Of a DNA stretch of 64,000 nt, positions 54,333 through 64,000 are shown piece by piece. The position numbers and the translations under genes were made by a program. The stretch lies in NCBI RefSeq assembly GCF_025244685.1, contig NZ_CP104202.1, forward strand, positions 1,182,359-1,246,358, written 5' to 3'. Positions within the stretch are counted from its first letter, which is position 1. The number at the start of each line of letters is the position of its first letter. This stretch comes from Chlorobaculum sp. MV4-Y (GTDB taxonomy: Bacteria; Bacteroidota; Chlorobiia; Chlorobiales; Chlorobiaceae). The notes under the pieces were generated by a model. It had not been told where the DNA came from. It saw nothing but the letters and a program-made list of their open reading frames with translations, and made no database searches.

Positions 54333-55652
54333 ATGACCGACTCCACCTCTCACGCAAAAATAGGCCCTATCGAACTGGCAGCGTCCGTAATGCCCCGCCA
54401 TGCATGGGCGTTCCTGTTCGCGTCGTTCTTTTCGATCGGCATGGTCACCTTCGTCTCCATCGGACAGGCCTACATTCTCAACGAGCATCTCGGCATTCCG
54501 GTCTCGGAGCAGGGCACCATCAGCGGCGATCTGGTCTTCTGGACGGAGATCGTGACGCTCTTGCTCTTCGGGCCGACCGGGGCAATCATGGATCGCATCG
54601 GCAGAAAGCCGGTCTATGCCGTGGGCTTCATCATTCTGGCCATCGCCTACCTCTACTACCCGTTCGTGACCAACGTGTTCCAGCTCACCGTCGCCCGCAT
54701 GATCTATGCCGTCGGCGTGGTAGCCGTGACGAGCGGACTGGCCACCGTGCTGGTCGATTACCCGAAAGAGCGCTCGCGCGGCAAGCTCATCGCGATTGTC
54801 GGATTCCTGAACGGACTCGGCATCGTCATCCTGAACCAGTTCTTCGGTGGCCTGCCCAAGACGCTCGTGGCTGACGGCATGAGCGGCACCGAGGCTGGAC
54901 TCTGGGCGCACGCGGCGGTTGCGGGCACGGCGGCACTGACGGCCATCGTGCTTTTTTGGGGCCTCAAGGGCGGCACCCCGGTGCGCCACGAGGAGCGCCT
55001 GCCGGTCAAAGAGCTGCTTACCAGCGGATTCCGCCACGCCCGCAATCCGAGGATTCTGCTCTCCTACGCGGCAGCGTTCGTGGCGCGCGGCGACCAGTCG
55101 ATCATCGGCACCTTCGTGCCGCTTTGGGGCATGACCACCGGCATCGCCATGGGCATGGAACCCGCCGAAGCGGTCAAAAAAGGCACCTTCATCTTCATCG
55201 TTTCGCAGGCAGCCGCGCTGCTTTGGGCGCCGGTCATCGGCATCTTCATCGACCGCTGGAACCGCGTCACGGCGCTCACCCTCTGCATGGGCCTCGCCGC
55301 CGTGGGCTACCTTTCTCTGGCGCTGATCGGCAACCCGCTCGAAACGTACTCGCTCATCTTCTTCGTGCTGCTCGGCATCGGCCAGATCAGCGCCTTCCTC
55401 GGCTCGCAATCGCTCATCGGCCAGGAGGCCCCGAAGGAGGCTCGCGGCTCGGTCATCGGCGCCTTCAACATCAGCGGAGCCATCGGCATCCTCTTCATCA
55501 CCACCACCGGAGGCCGCCTCTTCGACGGCATGAGTCCCAAAGCCCCCTTCATCATCGTCGGCGCGGTGAACCTGCTGGTGATGCTCGGCGGCATGTGGCT
55601 GCGGGCAAGGGAGGCGAAGGATGGGGGGAAAATGGCAACATCCCAATCATAG
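54333..55652 (+). CDS. Major facilitator superfamily transporter
   Basis: 439 residues with about 12 membrane helices. MFS motif A-like loop ATDRIGRKPVYA-type (MDRIGRKPVYAVG) lies between helices 2 and 3, and a second in the centre (IDRWNRVTALTLC). The substrate is unknown. It is 115 bases downstream of the ABC gene, which is a possible but not proven transcriptional link. Followed by a strong terminator. Confidence 0.88.
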   Translation: MTDSTSHAKIGPIELAASVMPRHAWAFLFASFFSIGMVTFVSIGQAYILNEHLGIPVSEQGTISGDLVFWTEIVTLLLFGPTGAIMDRIGRKPVYAVGFIILAIAYLYYPFVTNVFQLTVARMIYAVGVVAVTSGLATVLVDYPKERSRGKLIAIVGFLNGLGIVILNQFFGGLPKTLVADGMSGTEAGLWAHAAVAGTAALTAIVLFWGLKGGTPVRHEERLPVKELLTSGFRHARNPRILLSYAAAFVARGDQSIIGTFVPLWGMTTGIAMGMEPAEAVKKGTFIFIVSQAAALLWAPVIGIFIDRWNRVTALTLCMGLAAVGYLSLALIGNPLETYSLIFFVLLGIGQISAFLGSQSLIGQEAPKEARGSVIGAFNISGAIGILFITTTGGRLFDGMSPKAPFIIVGAVNLLVMLGGMWLRAREAKDGGKMATSQS

Positions 55653-55658
55653 GGGAAA

Positions 55659-55708
55659 AAAAAGCGATGAAGCCAGAAAACAATCGATCCCAACTTCATC
55701 GCTTTTTT
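55659..55708. terminator. Bidirectional terminator between MFS gene and aminotransferase gene
   Basis: Arms AAAAAGCGATGAAG and CTTCATCGCTTTTTT around 22 bases, with A and T runs on the two outer sides. It ends both the MFS gene (plus) and the DegT-type gene (minus). Confidence 0.85.
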
Positions 55709-55751
55709 GCACGTTAGACCAAAGCTTTGATTCATCAGCTCAGGACTTCTC

Positions 55752-56867
55752 TCACGCCCCTGTAATCACCCTGCAAATCTGCTCGATCTCCTCTTCCTTC
55801 AGATACGGATGCATCGGCAGGGAGAAGACCCTTGCGCTGAACTCTTCCGAAACCGGGAAGTCGCCCGGTTTGTAGCCGAGATTTTCGTAGGCTTTTTGAA
55901 GGTGTAGTGGAATCGGGTAGTAGATCGCCGAGGGGATGCCCGCGTCCTTCAGCGCCGCCATGAGCTTTGTACGGTCGTCCGTCGAGTTGGCGAGTATGGA
56001 GTATTGCGCCCAGCAGGAGGTGTAGCCTTCGGGCACTTCGGGAACGACGACGCGGCCCTTGAGACGGGCGCTGTAGGCGGCGGCGACCTTGTTGCGCAGA
56101 TCGAGTTCGTCGTCGAAGATGGTGAGCTTTTCGTTGATGACTGCGGCCTGAATCGCGTCGAAGCGGCCGTTGAGGCCGATGCGCTCGTTGTTGTATTTGT
56201 CCGAACCGCCCCCGTGCACGCGGACGGAGATCAGCAGCTCAAGCAGCTCGTCGTCGTCAGTGAATATCGCACCGCCGTCGCCGTAGCAGCCAAGCGGCTT
56301 GGCCGGGAAGAACGAGGTCGCGCCAACGAGGCCAAAGCTGCCCGCCTTTCTGCCGCCAACCGTGCCACCGAAGCCCTGCGCGGCGTCTTCCAAAATCCAA
56401 AGTCCCTGCTCGGCGGCCACCTTTTCGAGGCGGTCGTACTCGGCGGGCAGGCCGAACAGATCGACCGGAATCAGCGCCTTCGGATTCAGCCCTTTTTTGC
56501 GAGCCTCTTCGACCGCCGGAGCGACGCCGTCGGGGTCGATATTAAAGGTGCCGGGCAGCACATCGACGAACACTGGCGTCGCGCCCGCGAGGCTGATGAC
56601 CTCGGCGGTGGCCACGAAGGTGAACGGCGTGGTGAGCACCGCATCGCCGGGGCCGATGCCTTTGGCCATGAGCGGAATGAGCAGCGCGTCGGTGCCGGAT
56701 GCGCACGAAACGCAGTGCTTCGTGCCGACGTACTCGGCAAGCTTTTTCTCGGCTTCGAGCACTTCCGGCCCCATGACGAACTGGGCGCTGTCGATGATCC
56801 GCTCGATGCGCTTCATGAGGTTCTCGCGGATGCGGTTTTTCTGGGTGATGAGGTCGATGAACTGCAT
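55752..56867 (-). CDS. DegT/DnrJ/EryC1/StrS-family aminotransferase
   Basis: 371 residues, PLP-dependent sugar aminotransferase fold: the PLP Lys is in TSFFPAKPLGCYGDGGA; other motifs are CASGTDALLIPLMA, DVLPGTFNIDPDG, DLFGLPAEYD, ILEDAAQGFGG, RVHGGGSDKYNNERIGLNGRFDAIQAAVI. Such enzymes make amino sugars for LPS O-chains or other surface glycans. No partner sugar genes adjoin; the NeuB-like pair at 10-11.6 kb is a possible but unproven partner in an amino sugar acid route. Confidence 0.93.
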   Translation of the reverse strand: MQFIDLITQKNRIRENLMKRIERIIDSAQFVMGPEVLEAEKKLAEYVGTKHCVSCASGTDALLIPLMAKGIGPGDAVLTTPFTFVATAEVISLAGATPVFVDVLPGTFNIDPDGVAPAVEEARKKGLNPKALIPVDLFGLPAEYDRLEKVAAEQGLWILEDAAQGFGGTVGGRKAGSFGLVGATSFFPAKPLGCYGDGGAIFTDDDELLELLISVRVHGGGSDKYNNERIGLNGRFDAIQAAVINEKLTIFDDELDLRNKVAAAYSARLKGRVVVPEVPEGYTSCWAQYSILANSTDDRTKLMAALKDAGIPSAIYYPIPLHLQKAYENLGYKPGDFPVSEEFSARVFSLPMHPYLKEEEIEQICRVITGA

Positions 56868-57078
56868 AATTTTATTGGGCTAAGATGATGTTCCTGAAAA
56901 AATTCGATTTGATATTATACGGATTCATCGACTCAATCCCGAAACTTCGGACAGACAGCGCTCTGTTTTGCTCAAGTGTCGATTTTACTTACTATTATTC
57001 ATCGAAATCGATACCGGTTTTGAGCAAGAAAAAAGCCGGCGAGAGTTCACAGATTTCCAACTAATCGCAAAACCATCC

Positions 57079-58503
57079 ATGAGTTCCATCTACTTCATCG
57101 GCATCGGCGGCTCGGCAATGGCTTCGGTCGCCGTGGCGCTTTCGCACATGGGCCATGCTGTCACCGGCTCGGACACGCAGCTCTATCCTCCGATGAGCAC
57201 CTATCTCGAAAACCATAACATCCGCTATTTCAACAGCTTCTCGGCGGAGAACCTCAAGAGCGCCACACCCGACCTGGTGGTAGTCGGCAACGCGATCAGC
57301 CGAGGCAATCCTGACCTTGAATATGCACTCGATCAGCACATGGAGCTGATTTCAATGCCGCAGCTGGTACGGCGCGAACTGATCGGTCGCCACACCTCGA
57401 TCGTGGTGGCGGGCACGCACGGCAAGACCACGACCACTTCGCTGGCCGCGTGGCTGCTCGAAACGGGTGGCCTTCTTCCAGGCTTCCTCATCGGCGGTAT
57501 TCCCGAGAACTTCGGTGACGGCTGCCGTCCGTCGGGCCTCTCCGAGCCGGGCTTTTTCGTGACCGAAGGCGATGAGTACGACTCGGCCTTTTTCGACAAG
57601 CGCAGCAAGTTTCTGCACTACCGCCCCGATATTGCGATTATCAACAACGTCGAGTTCGACCACGCGGACATCTTCGACTCACTCGAAGACATCAAGAAGA
57701 GCTTCCGCCTGCTGGTGAACCTCGTGCCGTCCAGTGGCCTGCTCGTCGTCAATGCAGACGATCCCGTTGCAATGGAGGTTTCCGCAAAAGCGTTCTGCCG
57801 CGTCGAGACCTTCGGCCTGAACGGTAACGCGGAGTGGACGGCGACGGACATAGCGACAGATACTGATGGCACTTCGTTCACAGTCGTGCGCAATGGCGAC
57901 GCGATCGGACGAGTCAGGGTGCCGCTCTTCGGCAACTACAACGTGATGAACGCGCTTGCGGCAACGGCGGCGGCAATCCGCGCCGGAGTGAGCTTCGAGT
58001 CGATCACACGGGGCCTCGGCAGCTTCAAGCGCCCGAAACGCCGCATGGAGCTGGTTGGCGAATATGCGGACGGCGTAACACTCATCGAGGATTTCGCGCA
58101 CCATCCGACGGCTATCCGCCTGACGCTCGGCGCGATTGCGGAGCGCTACCCCGGTCGGCGTATCGTGGCCTGTTTTGAACCGCGCTCCAACACCACCAGC
58201 CGCAACATCTTCCAGCACGAACTGTCGGAATGCTTCGGAGATGCCGCAATCGTGGTGCTCGGCAAGGTGAACCGCCCGGAGCGCTACGCCCCCGAAGAAA
58301 GGCTTGATGCGGCGCTCTTGTGCCGAGAGCTGGAGGCGAACGGCAAACGCGTTTTTGCCGCAGGAGGCGAGGATTATCCGGAAGATATTGTCCGTTTCAT
58401 CGAGGCCGAACAACAGCCGGACGACGTGGTCGTGCTCCTGAGCAACGGCAGTTTCAGCGGATTGAAGGAGATGCTGGCCGAAAGTTTTCAAAAAAATTCA
58501 TAA
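57079..58503 (+). CDS. mpl: UDP-N-acetylmuramate:L-alanyl-gamma-D-glutamyl-meso-diaminopimelate ligase
   Basis: Recycles cell-wall tripeptide onto UDP-MurNAc. 474 residues of the Mur ligase fold: N-terminal Rossmann domain (IYFIGIGGSAMASVAVAL), central ATPase with VVAGTHGKTTTTSLAAWLL, NNVEFDHADIFDSL, VVNADDP and C-terminal ligase domain with EDFAHHPTAIRLTL and RSNTTSRNIFQ. Length and GTHGKTTTTS pattern fit Mpl better than MurC, but MurC cannot be fully excluded. ATG 57079 chosen; the frame upstream to 56968 is not family-like. Confidence 0.88.
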   Translation: MSSIYFIGIGGSAMASVAVALSHMGHAVTGSDTQLYPPMSTYLENHNIRYFNSFSAENLKSATPDLVVVGNAISRGNPDLEYALDQHMELISMPQLVRRELIGRHTSIVVAGTHGKTTTTSLAAWLLETGGLLPGFLIGGIPENFGDGCRPSGLSEPGFFVTEGDEYDSAFFDKRSKFLHYRPDIAIINNVEFDHADIFDSLEDIKKSFRLLVNLVPSSGLLVVNADDPVAMEVSAKAFCRVETFGLNGNAEWTATDIATDTDGTSFTVVRNGDAIGRVRVPLFGNYNVMNALAATAAAIRAGVSFESITRGLGSFKRPKRRMELVGEYADGVTLIEDFAHHPTAIRLTLGAIAERYPGRRIVACFEPRSNTTSRNIFQHELSECFGDAAIVVLGKVNRPERYAPEERLDAALLCRELEANGKRVFAAGGEDYPEDIVRFIEAEQQPDDVVVLLSNGSFSGLKEMLAESFQKNS

Positions 58504-58635
58504 AGATTTCACCGGCGAAGTTCTATCTTTTTATCTTGTGATTTTTGTTCAGTCCCGGAGAACGAGTGACGCCGTCGAGGCAACAATCCGGAACTGGGCC
58601 GCGATCATTATCGTTTTTGTTAAACCCATATATAA

Positions 58636-59649
<1,014 letters not shown>

Positions 59650-59678
59650 GCTCCGATACCTCGGAAGTTTTTAATCAG

Positions 59679-59706
59679 AAGGGCTGCCTGAAAAGGTGGC
59701 CCTTTT
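59679..59706 (+). terminator. Terminator of gap
   Basis: Arms AAGGGCTGCC and GGTGGCCCTT around TGAAAA, followed by TTGCG, 30 bases after the gap stop. Slight mismatch in the stem. Confidence 0.65.
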
Positions 59707-59848
59707 GCGTTGTAAACAGCATTTTTCTTATGGGACTTATGAGAGGAATGGTTGATCAGCTTGGCCCCTCCCGATTTTGCCGTGAAAGAGTAATGTCTTA
59801 TTATTGAACTACATTTCGGAGTCAGGCTCAACCTAAACGCCAACGCCC

Positions 59849-60322
59849 ATGACCAGCACCATCGACACGCCAAAAAAGGCCATTATCCTTTATGACAGCA
59901 TGTCCGTCGGCGGTTCTGCAGACAGGCTGATTGATGCTATCGGCAGAAATCTTGCCCAGGCCGGAGCGTATGTGGAAAAAGCCCGCTGCAAGACCAACGC
60001 CGATTACAGCTTCGTTGAAGAGTTCGATCTTGTGATTCTCGGCGCGCCGATTTACTATCTGCTCGTCGCCTCGAAACTCAGTGGTTCGCTCTCGCAGAGC
60101 AACCTGAGAGCCGTCCTCAAAGGCAAGAAAGTGGCGCTCTTCGTCATCTGCGGCAGTCCAGAGCCGATGGCGCAGTTCCTCTACCTGCCACAACTCAAAA
60201 TGCATCTCGACAACCCGGTGATCCTTGCCGAAAAAGCATTCGCTCCCGCAGAGACCAGCGATCAGAACGCGATCGCGGAGTTCACGAAGAACATTCTGGA
60301 TGCTTACGACAAGGCACGCTGA
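59849..60322 (+). CDS. Flavodoxin-like protein, single domain
   Basis: 157 residues of the flavodoxin (Flavodoxin_5/HemG-like) fold: the FMN-phosphate loop is IILYDSMSVGGSADRLID, followed by DYSFVEEFDLVILGAPIYYLL, KGKKVALFVICGSPEPMAQ and YLPQLKMHL. Only 18 bases separate it from a close paralogue that carries an extra domain, so a tandem duplication is likely. It could carry electrons to a (bacterio)chlorophyll or heme enzyme; HemG-type protoporphyrinogen oxidase activity is an alternative. Function is inference. Confidence 0.85.
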   Translation: MTSTIDTPKKAIILYDSMSVGGSADRLIDAIGRNLAQAGAYVEKARCKTNADYSFVEEFDLVILGAPIYYLLVASKLSGSLSQSNLRAVLKGKKVALFVICGSPEPMAQFLYLPQLKMHLDNPVILAEKAFAPAETSDQNAIAEFTKNILDAYDKAR

Positions 60323-60340
60323 TTCAACAAAACTTACTCT

Positions 60341-61003
60341 ATGACTCCCGACAACGAACGCCAGATGAGAGCCATTATCCTCTATGACAGCCGCTCCACT
60401 GGCGGTTCAACCGACAAACTGATCGACTCGATTGGCCAGCAGCTCGCTGAAACCGGAGCCTATGTCGAGAAAGCCCGCTGCAAGGCGACGGCCGACTACA
60501 GCTTCGTCAGTGAATTCGATGTCGTGATCCTCGGCGCTCCCGTATACTACCTGGTAGTCTCTTCGCAACTGCTTGGCGCACTGGTGCAAAGCAACCTGAA
60601 ACGCTATCTGCGAAACAAGAGTGTCGCGCTCTTCGTAACCTGCGGAAGCCCCGAACCAATGGCCCAGACACTTTATCTGCCGCAGCTCAAGATTCATCTG
60701 ATTCGTAACAGAATTCTCGCCGAAAAGGTGATCGCTCCGCATCAGGTAGCCGACGAAGAGATCATCGCCGACTTCGTGGACGAGATCGACGAGGAGTACC
60801 GCCGGTCGAGCAGACCCCGTTCTGGCTTCCGCGCCGAAAAGCTTCAGTGGAGCGATGAGGCCCGAGAGCTGGTCAACAACCTGCCACCATTTTTCGTCGA
60901 CAAGATCAAGGCCGCCCTGTACACTTATGCCAAACAGAACGGGATAACCTACATTACGCCAGAGGTGCTCGATGCGGCCCGCTCCAGCTCCATGGGTATG
61001 TGA
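60341..61003 (+). CDS. Flavodoxin-like protein fused to a PCP_red domain
   Basis: 220 residues. The N-terminal about 155 residues repeat the neighbour's flavodoxin domain (IILYDSRSTGGSTDKLID, FDVVILGAPVYYLV, LFVTCGSPEPMAQTLYLP). The C-terminal about 50 residues, WSDEARELVNNLPPFFVD, KIKAALYTYAKQNGITYITP and EVLDAARSS, match the PCP_red domain at the C terminus of BchB/ChlB (light-independent protochlorophyllide reductase) and related proteins. Fusion and position suggest a link between flavin electron transfer and BChl synthesis. Start ATG 60341; ATG 60365 possible. Confidence 0.85.
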   Translation: MTPDNERQMRAIILYDSRSTGGSTDKLIDSIGQQLAETGAYVEKARCKATADYSFVSEFDVVILGAPVYYLVVSSQLLGALVQSNLKRYLRNKSVALFVTCGSPEPMAQTLYLPQLKIHLIRNRILAEKVIAPHQVADEEIIADFVDEIDEEYRRSSRPRSGFRAEKLQWSDEARELVNNLPPFFVDKIKAALYTYAKQNGITYITPEVLDAARSSSMGM

Positions 61004-61026
61004 AGCAGAAAACTCGATACAAACAG

Positions 61027-61057
61027 AAAAGCCGTCACCTCGCGATGACGGCTTTTT
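61027..61057. terminator. Bidirectional terminator
   Basis: Arms AAAAGCCGTCA and TGACGGCTTTTT around CCTCGCGA, 24 bases after the flavodoxin-PCP_red stop and about 35 bases from the dnaJ stop. Confidence 0.85.
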
Positions 61058-61090
61058 ATTTTTTCTGGCATCAGTAAAGCTGACAACGCC

Positions 61091-62302
61091 TCAGCTGAAA
61101 ATATCCTTCGCCTTTTCGAAAATGCTCTTTTCATGGTTTTCATCGCCATGGTTCGGGCAGATGGCAGTCGATTTCTTCAGCTCCTTCAACAGGTCGCGAT
61201 CCTTGCCGCTGACATCTTTCGGCACAAAAACATTCACCCTGACGTACAGGTCGCCGCTGCCGCCGCCTCGCAGGTGGCCGATGCCCTTGCCACCAATGCG
61301 GAGCATCGTGTTCGGCTGGGTGCCCGCCGGAATGGTCAGTTTAACGTGACCATCGAGCGTCGGCACGTCGATCTTTGTGCCCATAACCAGATCGGGGAAG
61401 CCGACCGAAAGATCGTAGATGATATCGTCGCCGTTGCGCTTGAACTGCTTGTGCGGCTTCTCCTCGATCACCACGATCAGGTCGCCAGGCGCTCCGCCCC
61501 TCGGTCCCGCATTGCCCTGCCCCTGAAGCGTCAGGTAGTTGCCGTCCTGCACCCCCGCAGGAACGGTGATCTTGACGGTCGTTTCGCCCTGCTTGATGCC
61601 TTCGCCATAGCAGGAGGTGCAGCGATCCTTGACCACCTGCCCCTCGCCGCCGCAGGTCGGGCAGGCCGAGATGTTCATGAACTGCCCGAACATCGTCTTG
61701 GTAGCCTGGCGAACCTCGCCACTTCCGTGGCAGGTCGGACAGATCTCGGTTTTGCCGCTCTTCGAACCGGTACCGTTGCACTCCTGGCAGATGACCTGCT
61801 TCTTGATTTTGAGCGTCTTCTCAACCCCCTTTGCGATCTCTTCGAGCGTCAGCTTAAGGCGAATCTTCAGGTCAGTACCGTGAATGCCAGCCGAGCGTTT
61901 GCGTCCGCCGCCACCGCCGGAAAAGCCGCCGCCAAAGACATCTTCGAAACCGCTGAATGGCGATCCGCCGCTTCGCGCCCGACCACTGCCGCCACCGAAC
62001 ATATCATTGAAAGCGCTGAAAATATCGTTGATATCACCATATCCCGCGCCACCAGGACCGCCTCCCGAGGCAGCTGACGAACCGACGCCCGCATGGCCGA
62101 ACTGGTCGTAGCGGCGGCGCTTGTCATCGTTGCTCAGAACTTCGTACGCCTCGTTGACCTCTTTGAACTTCTCCTCGGCCTCTTTGTTGTCGGGATTCTT
62201 GTCCGGGTGATATTTCAGGGCCAGCTTGCGGTAAGCCTTCTTTATTTCATCCTTGTCCGCCGATCGGCTGACGCCAAGAACTTCATAGTAATCTCTCTTC
62301 AT
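61091..62302 (-). CDS. dnaJ: Chaperone DnaJ
   Basis: DnaK co-chaperone. 403 residues: J domain with YHPDKN, a long Gly/Ser/Phe-rich G/F region ([25 protein letters not shown]), four CxxCxGxG zinc motifs ([32 protein letters not shown]) and the C-terminal substrate-binding domain ([18 protein letters not shown]). Third gene of hrcA-grpE-dnaJ, 34 bases after grpE. Confidence 0.97.
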   Translation of the reverse strand: MKRDYYEVLGVSRSADKDEIKKAYRKLALKYHPDKNPDNKEAEEKFKEVNEAYEVLSNDDKRRRYDQFGHAGVGSSAASGGGPGGAGYGDINDIFSAFNDMFGGGSGRARSGGSPFSGFEDVFGGGFSGGGGGRKRSAGIHGTDLKIRLKLTLEEIAKGVEKTLKIKKQVICQECNGTGSKSGKTEICPTCHGSGEVRQATKTMFGQFMNISACPTCGGEGQVVKDRCTSCYGEGIKQGETTVKITVPAGVQDGNYLTLQGQGNAGPRGGAPGDLIVVIEEKPHKQFKRNGDDIIYDLSVGFPDLVMGTKIDVPTLDGHVKLTIPAGTQPNTMLRIGGKGIGHLRGGGSGDLYVRVNVFVPKDVSGKDRDLLKELKKSTAICPNHGDENHEKSIFEKAKDIFS

Positions 62303-62336
62303 CGTTTATACTCTCACTATTTATATCTGAACCTGG

Positions 62337-62915
62337 TTATTTGGCGACGATTACCTTGGCGTGACGGATCACCCTGTCGCCAAGCGTGTAGCCGGTCTGG
62401 TACTCCTCGACGATGGTGTCGGGTTCGGCACCCGGCGCATCGATCTGCGTGATCGCTTCGTGGAAGTTCACGTCGAGCACCTTGCCTTTGGCCTCAATCT
62501 CCTTGACTCCCTTGCGCTCGAGCAGCGACATGAAGTTTTTGCGGATCAGCTCCACCCCCTCAATGAAGGGTTTTGCCGCGGCCATCTCCTGCATTTCGGT
62601 AGGAATGTGGCTCATGAGGCGCTTCAAATCATCGATCAGCGGCAACAGGTCGCGCACCGTGTTCTCCAGCATTCGCGTACCGGACAGCGCGGCTTCGCGC
62701 TCCTTCTGCTTCCGGAAGTTCTCGAACTCTGCGGCGCGGCGCATCACCTCTTCGCGAAGCTTCTGGATTTCGGCGTCCCTCGCCGCAATTTCGGCCTCCA
62801 TGTCCGCCTCGGTCGCCGCAGGAATCGCCGCCGTCTCTTCGGCAGCCGTCTCAGCCGCCTCAGTGTTGATAGTCTCCTGTATCTCTTCCTGTTCCTTGTG
62901 GTGCTTTTTAGTCAT
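62337..62915 (-). CDS. grpE: Nucleotide exchange factor GrpE
   Basis: Exchanges ADP on DnaK. 192 residues: acidic, Ala/Glu-rich N-terminal tail, long helical coiled coil ([17 protein letters not shown]) and the C-terminal beta domain with [38 protein letters not shown]. Between hrcA and dnaJ, as usual. Confidence 0.96.
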   Translation of the reverse strand: MTKKHHKEQEEIQETINTEAAETAAEETAAIPAATEADMEAEIAARDAEIQKLREEVMRRAAEFENFRKQKEREAALSGTRMLENTVRDLLPLIDDLKRLMSHIPTEMQEMAAAKPFIEGVELIRKNFMSLLERKGVKEIEAKGKVLDVNFHEAITQIDAPGAEPDTIVEEYQTGYTLGDRVIRHAKVIVAK

Positions 62916-62938
62916 AATTGCAGCTAAAGTATTGATAA

Positions 62939-64000
62939 TTAATTATTTCCGGAGAGCGCCTCGGAGAGGCAGCCCGCCATGTAGTTCACCACGCGCACGG
63001 CGTGCTCGTAATCCATCCGCTTCGGCCCCATGACGCCAACCCTGCCGATCATCTTGCCCGCGAAGTAGGGCGACGAAACAATGGTCAGGTCGGCGGCGTT
63101 GCCTGTGCGGTTCTCGGTGCCGATGCTGATGGCCACCTCGCACTCGCGAATCTGGCGAAGTGCTGAGGGAACCGCGTTATCGACAAGCCTGGCCATGCCG
63201 AACTTGTCCTCGATCATGGTGATGATGTCGCGCACCTTCTCGGGATGCTTGAACTCGGGCTGATCGACGATGTTCTCGGTGCCCGAAACATAGAGCCGTT
63301 CGAGAATGGAGGATTCATCGAAAAGCGTATCAGCTGAGCTGACGATACTGTTCATCAGCCCCTCGCTGCCCTTGAAGTCCGAAAGGCGCTTGCCGATGGT
63401 GCTACGAATCTCTTCGAGCGTCAGCCCCGAGAGGCGTTCGTTGAGCACATCGACCACGGCATCAATCTTCTGCCGCGATATTTCCGCGTTCAACTCCATG
63501 ACGATGGTCTTGACAAAGAGCGACTGGATGGCAATGACCACCATGATCCGCGACGAGGCGAGCTGCACGATGTCAAGGCGTTCGAAAACCGCGTTGGAGA
63601 GCCTCGGCGGCAGCACTACGGCGAGCTGCCGCGAGATGCTGCCCAGAACCCGTGCCGCCGCGCCCAGCACCTCGGCAGATGTGCCTTTCAGCTCCGAATT
63701 GCGACTGCTGAAACGATCATCGATCATCCGCTTTTCCTCTTCATCGATCCGGCTGACGTTCATGATCAGATCAACGTAATAGCGATACCCCTTGTCGGTC
63801 GGCACCCGACCGGCGGAGGTGTGCGGCTGGCTGATGAAACCGTCCGCTTCCAGGTCGGCCATGACGTTGCGAATGGTGGCGTCCGACAGGCCGAGGTTAT
63901 AGTTTCGCGCGATGGTGCGCGAACCGACCGGCATCGCCGACACGACGTATGACTGTATGATAATACCGAGAACCTGACGTTCACGCAGGGTCAAATCACG
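62939..64000 (-). CDS. hrcA: Heat-inducible transcription repressor HrcA (5' end beyond window)
   Basis: Represses heat-shock operons via the CIRCE operator. The N-terminal winged helix reads [45 protein letters not shown] and [21 protein letters not shown]; the frame continues upstream past 63994 as RDL, so the start lies beyond the window. The C-terminal part has [12 protein letters not shown] and [22 protein letters not shown] should lie just outside the window. Confidence 0.95.
   Translation of the reverse strand, partial: RDLTLRERQVLGIIIQSYVVSAMPVGSRTIARNYNLGLSDATIRNVMADLEADGFISQPHTSAGRVPTDKGYRYYVDLIMNVSRIDEEEKRMIDDRFSSRNSELKGTSAEVLGAAARVLGSISRQLAVVLPPRLSNAVFERLDIVQLASSRIMVVIAIQSLFVKTIVMELNAEISRQKIDAVVDVLNERLSGLTLEEIRSTIGKRLSDFKGSEGLMNSIVSSADTLFDESSILERLYVSGTENIVDQPEFKHPEKVRDIITMIEDKFGMARLVDNAVPSALRQIRECEVAISIGTENRTGNAADLTIVSSPYFAGKMIGRVGVMGPKRMDYEHAVRVVNYMAGCLSEALSGNN

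Noticed and set aside
54285-55646. Minus-strand 453-codon frame opposite the MFS gene
   Set aside because: Highly charged antisense translation with no motif, covering a clear 12-helix transporter on the plus strand.

Overview
The window looks like a chromosomal segment of a green sulfur bacterium (Chlorobiales, most like Chlorobaculum). This is inferred from moderately high GC, protein sequences that read as Chlorobi-type, a single-chain class I fumarase next to a biotin-carrying pyruvate/oxaloacetate carboxyltransferase subunit (both fit reductive TCA/anaplerotic metabolism), and a flavodoxin fused to a PCP_red domain typical of (bacterio)chlorophyll enzymes. No rRNA, tRNA or CRISPR array was found.

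Layout. 1-1200: an IS3-family element entering the window and two small genes it cut. 1200-13 kb: central metabolism and stress (carboxyltransferase, fumarase, fused kinase, membrane-bound ferritin, HtpG, NeuB/KdsC-like sugar acid pair, pyrophosphatase, AGCS symporter). 14-21.7 kb: a broken TIR/pentapeptide gene, release factor 3, a Cu-type P-ATPase, a SagB-like oxidoreductase, and a metal efflux permease with its ArsR-type regulator and two matching operator-like sites. 22.1-25.6 kb: a scrambled accessory patch made of a glycosyltransferase tail, a type ISP-like methyltransferase fragment, a complete IS3 element and unidentified remnants. 25.6-38 kb: housekeeping clusters (greA-tpiA; trpE-htrA; def-fmt-lepA-lepB; fur-SMR-proB). 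38-47 kb: a DUF4403 protein, a frameshifted uridine-kinase-like gene, a nitroreductase, secreted proteins, a UshA-like nucleotidase, then a second accessory patch with an XRE remnant, a broken membrane protein, a ParE/RHH toxin-antitoxin pair and an interrupted acid phosphatase. 47-64 kb: OsmC, a divergent MreB paralogue, a secreted C11-type protease, an aquaporin, proA-lolD, MFS, DegT aminotransferase, mpl, gap, two flavodoxin-like proteins, and the hrcA-grpE-dnaJ chaperone operon running off the right end.

The most striking feature is the number of disrupted genes: two small genes cut by IS copy 1, its own orfB, TIR/pentapeptide, glycosyltransferase tail, type ISP methyltransferase, HtrA, uridine-kinase-like, the membrane protein and AphA. 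Some lesions are single-base changes in homopolymers (possible sequencing error), others are in-frame stops, a 13-base deletion or IS junctions (not explained by homopolymer error). Accessory and defence-like genes are the main victims.

Best candidates for new biology: the tandem flavodoxin / flavodoxin-PCP_red pair (59.8-61.0 kb), the MreB paralogue with the phosphate-2 Asp changed to Asn (47.9-49.0 kb), the unnamed Cys-rich, C-terminally membrane-anchored protein (44.8-45.5 kb), and a dispersed two-hairpin repeat family (3.1, 7.8 and 7.9 kb). No intact, clearly novel multi-gene defence system was seen.
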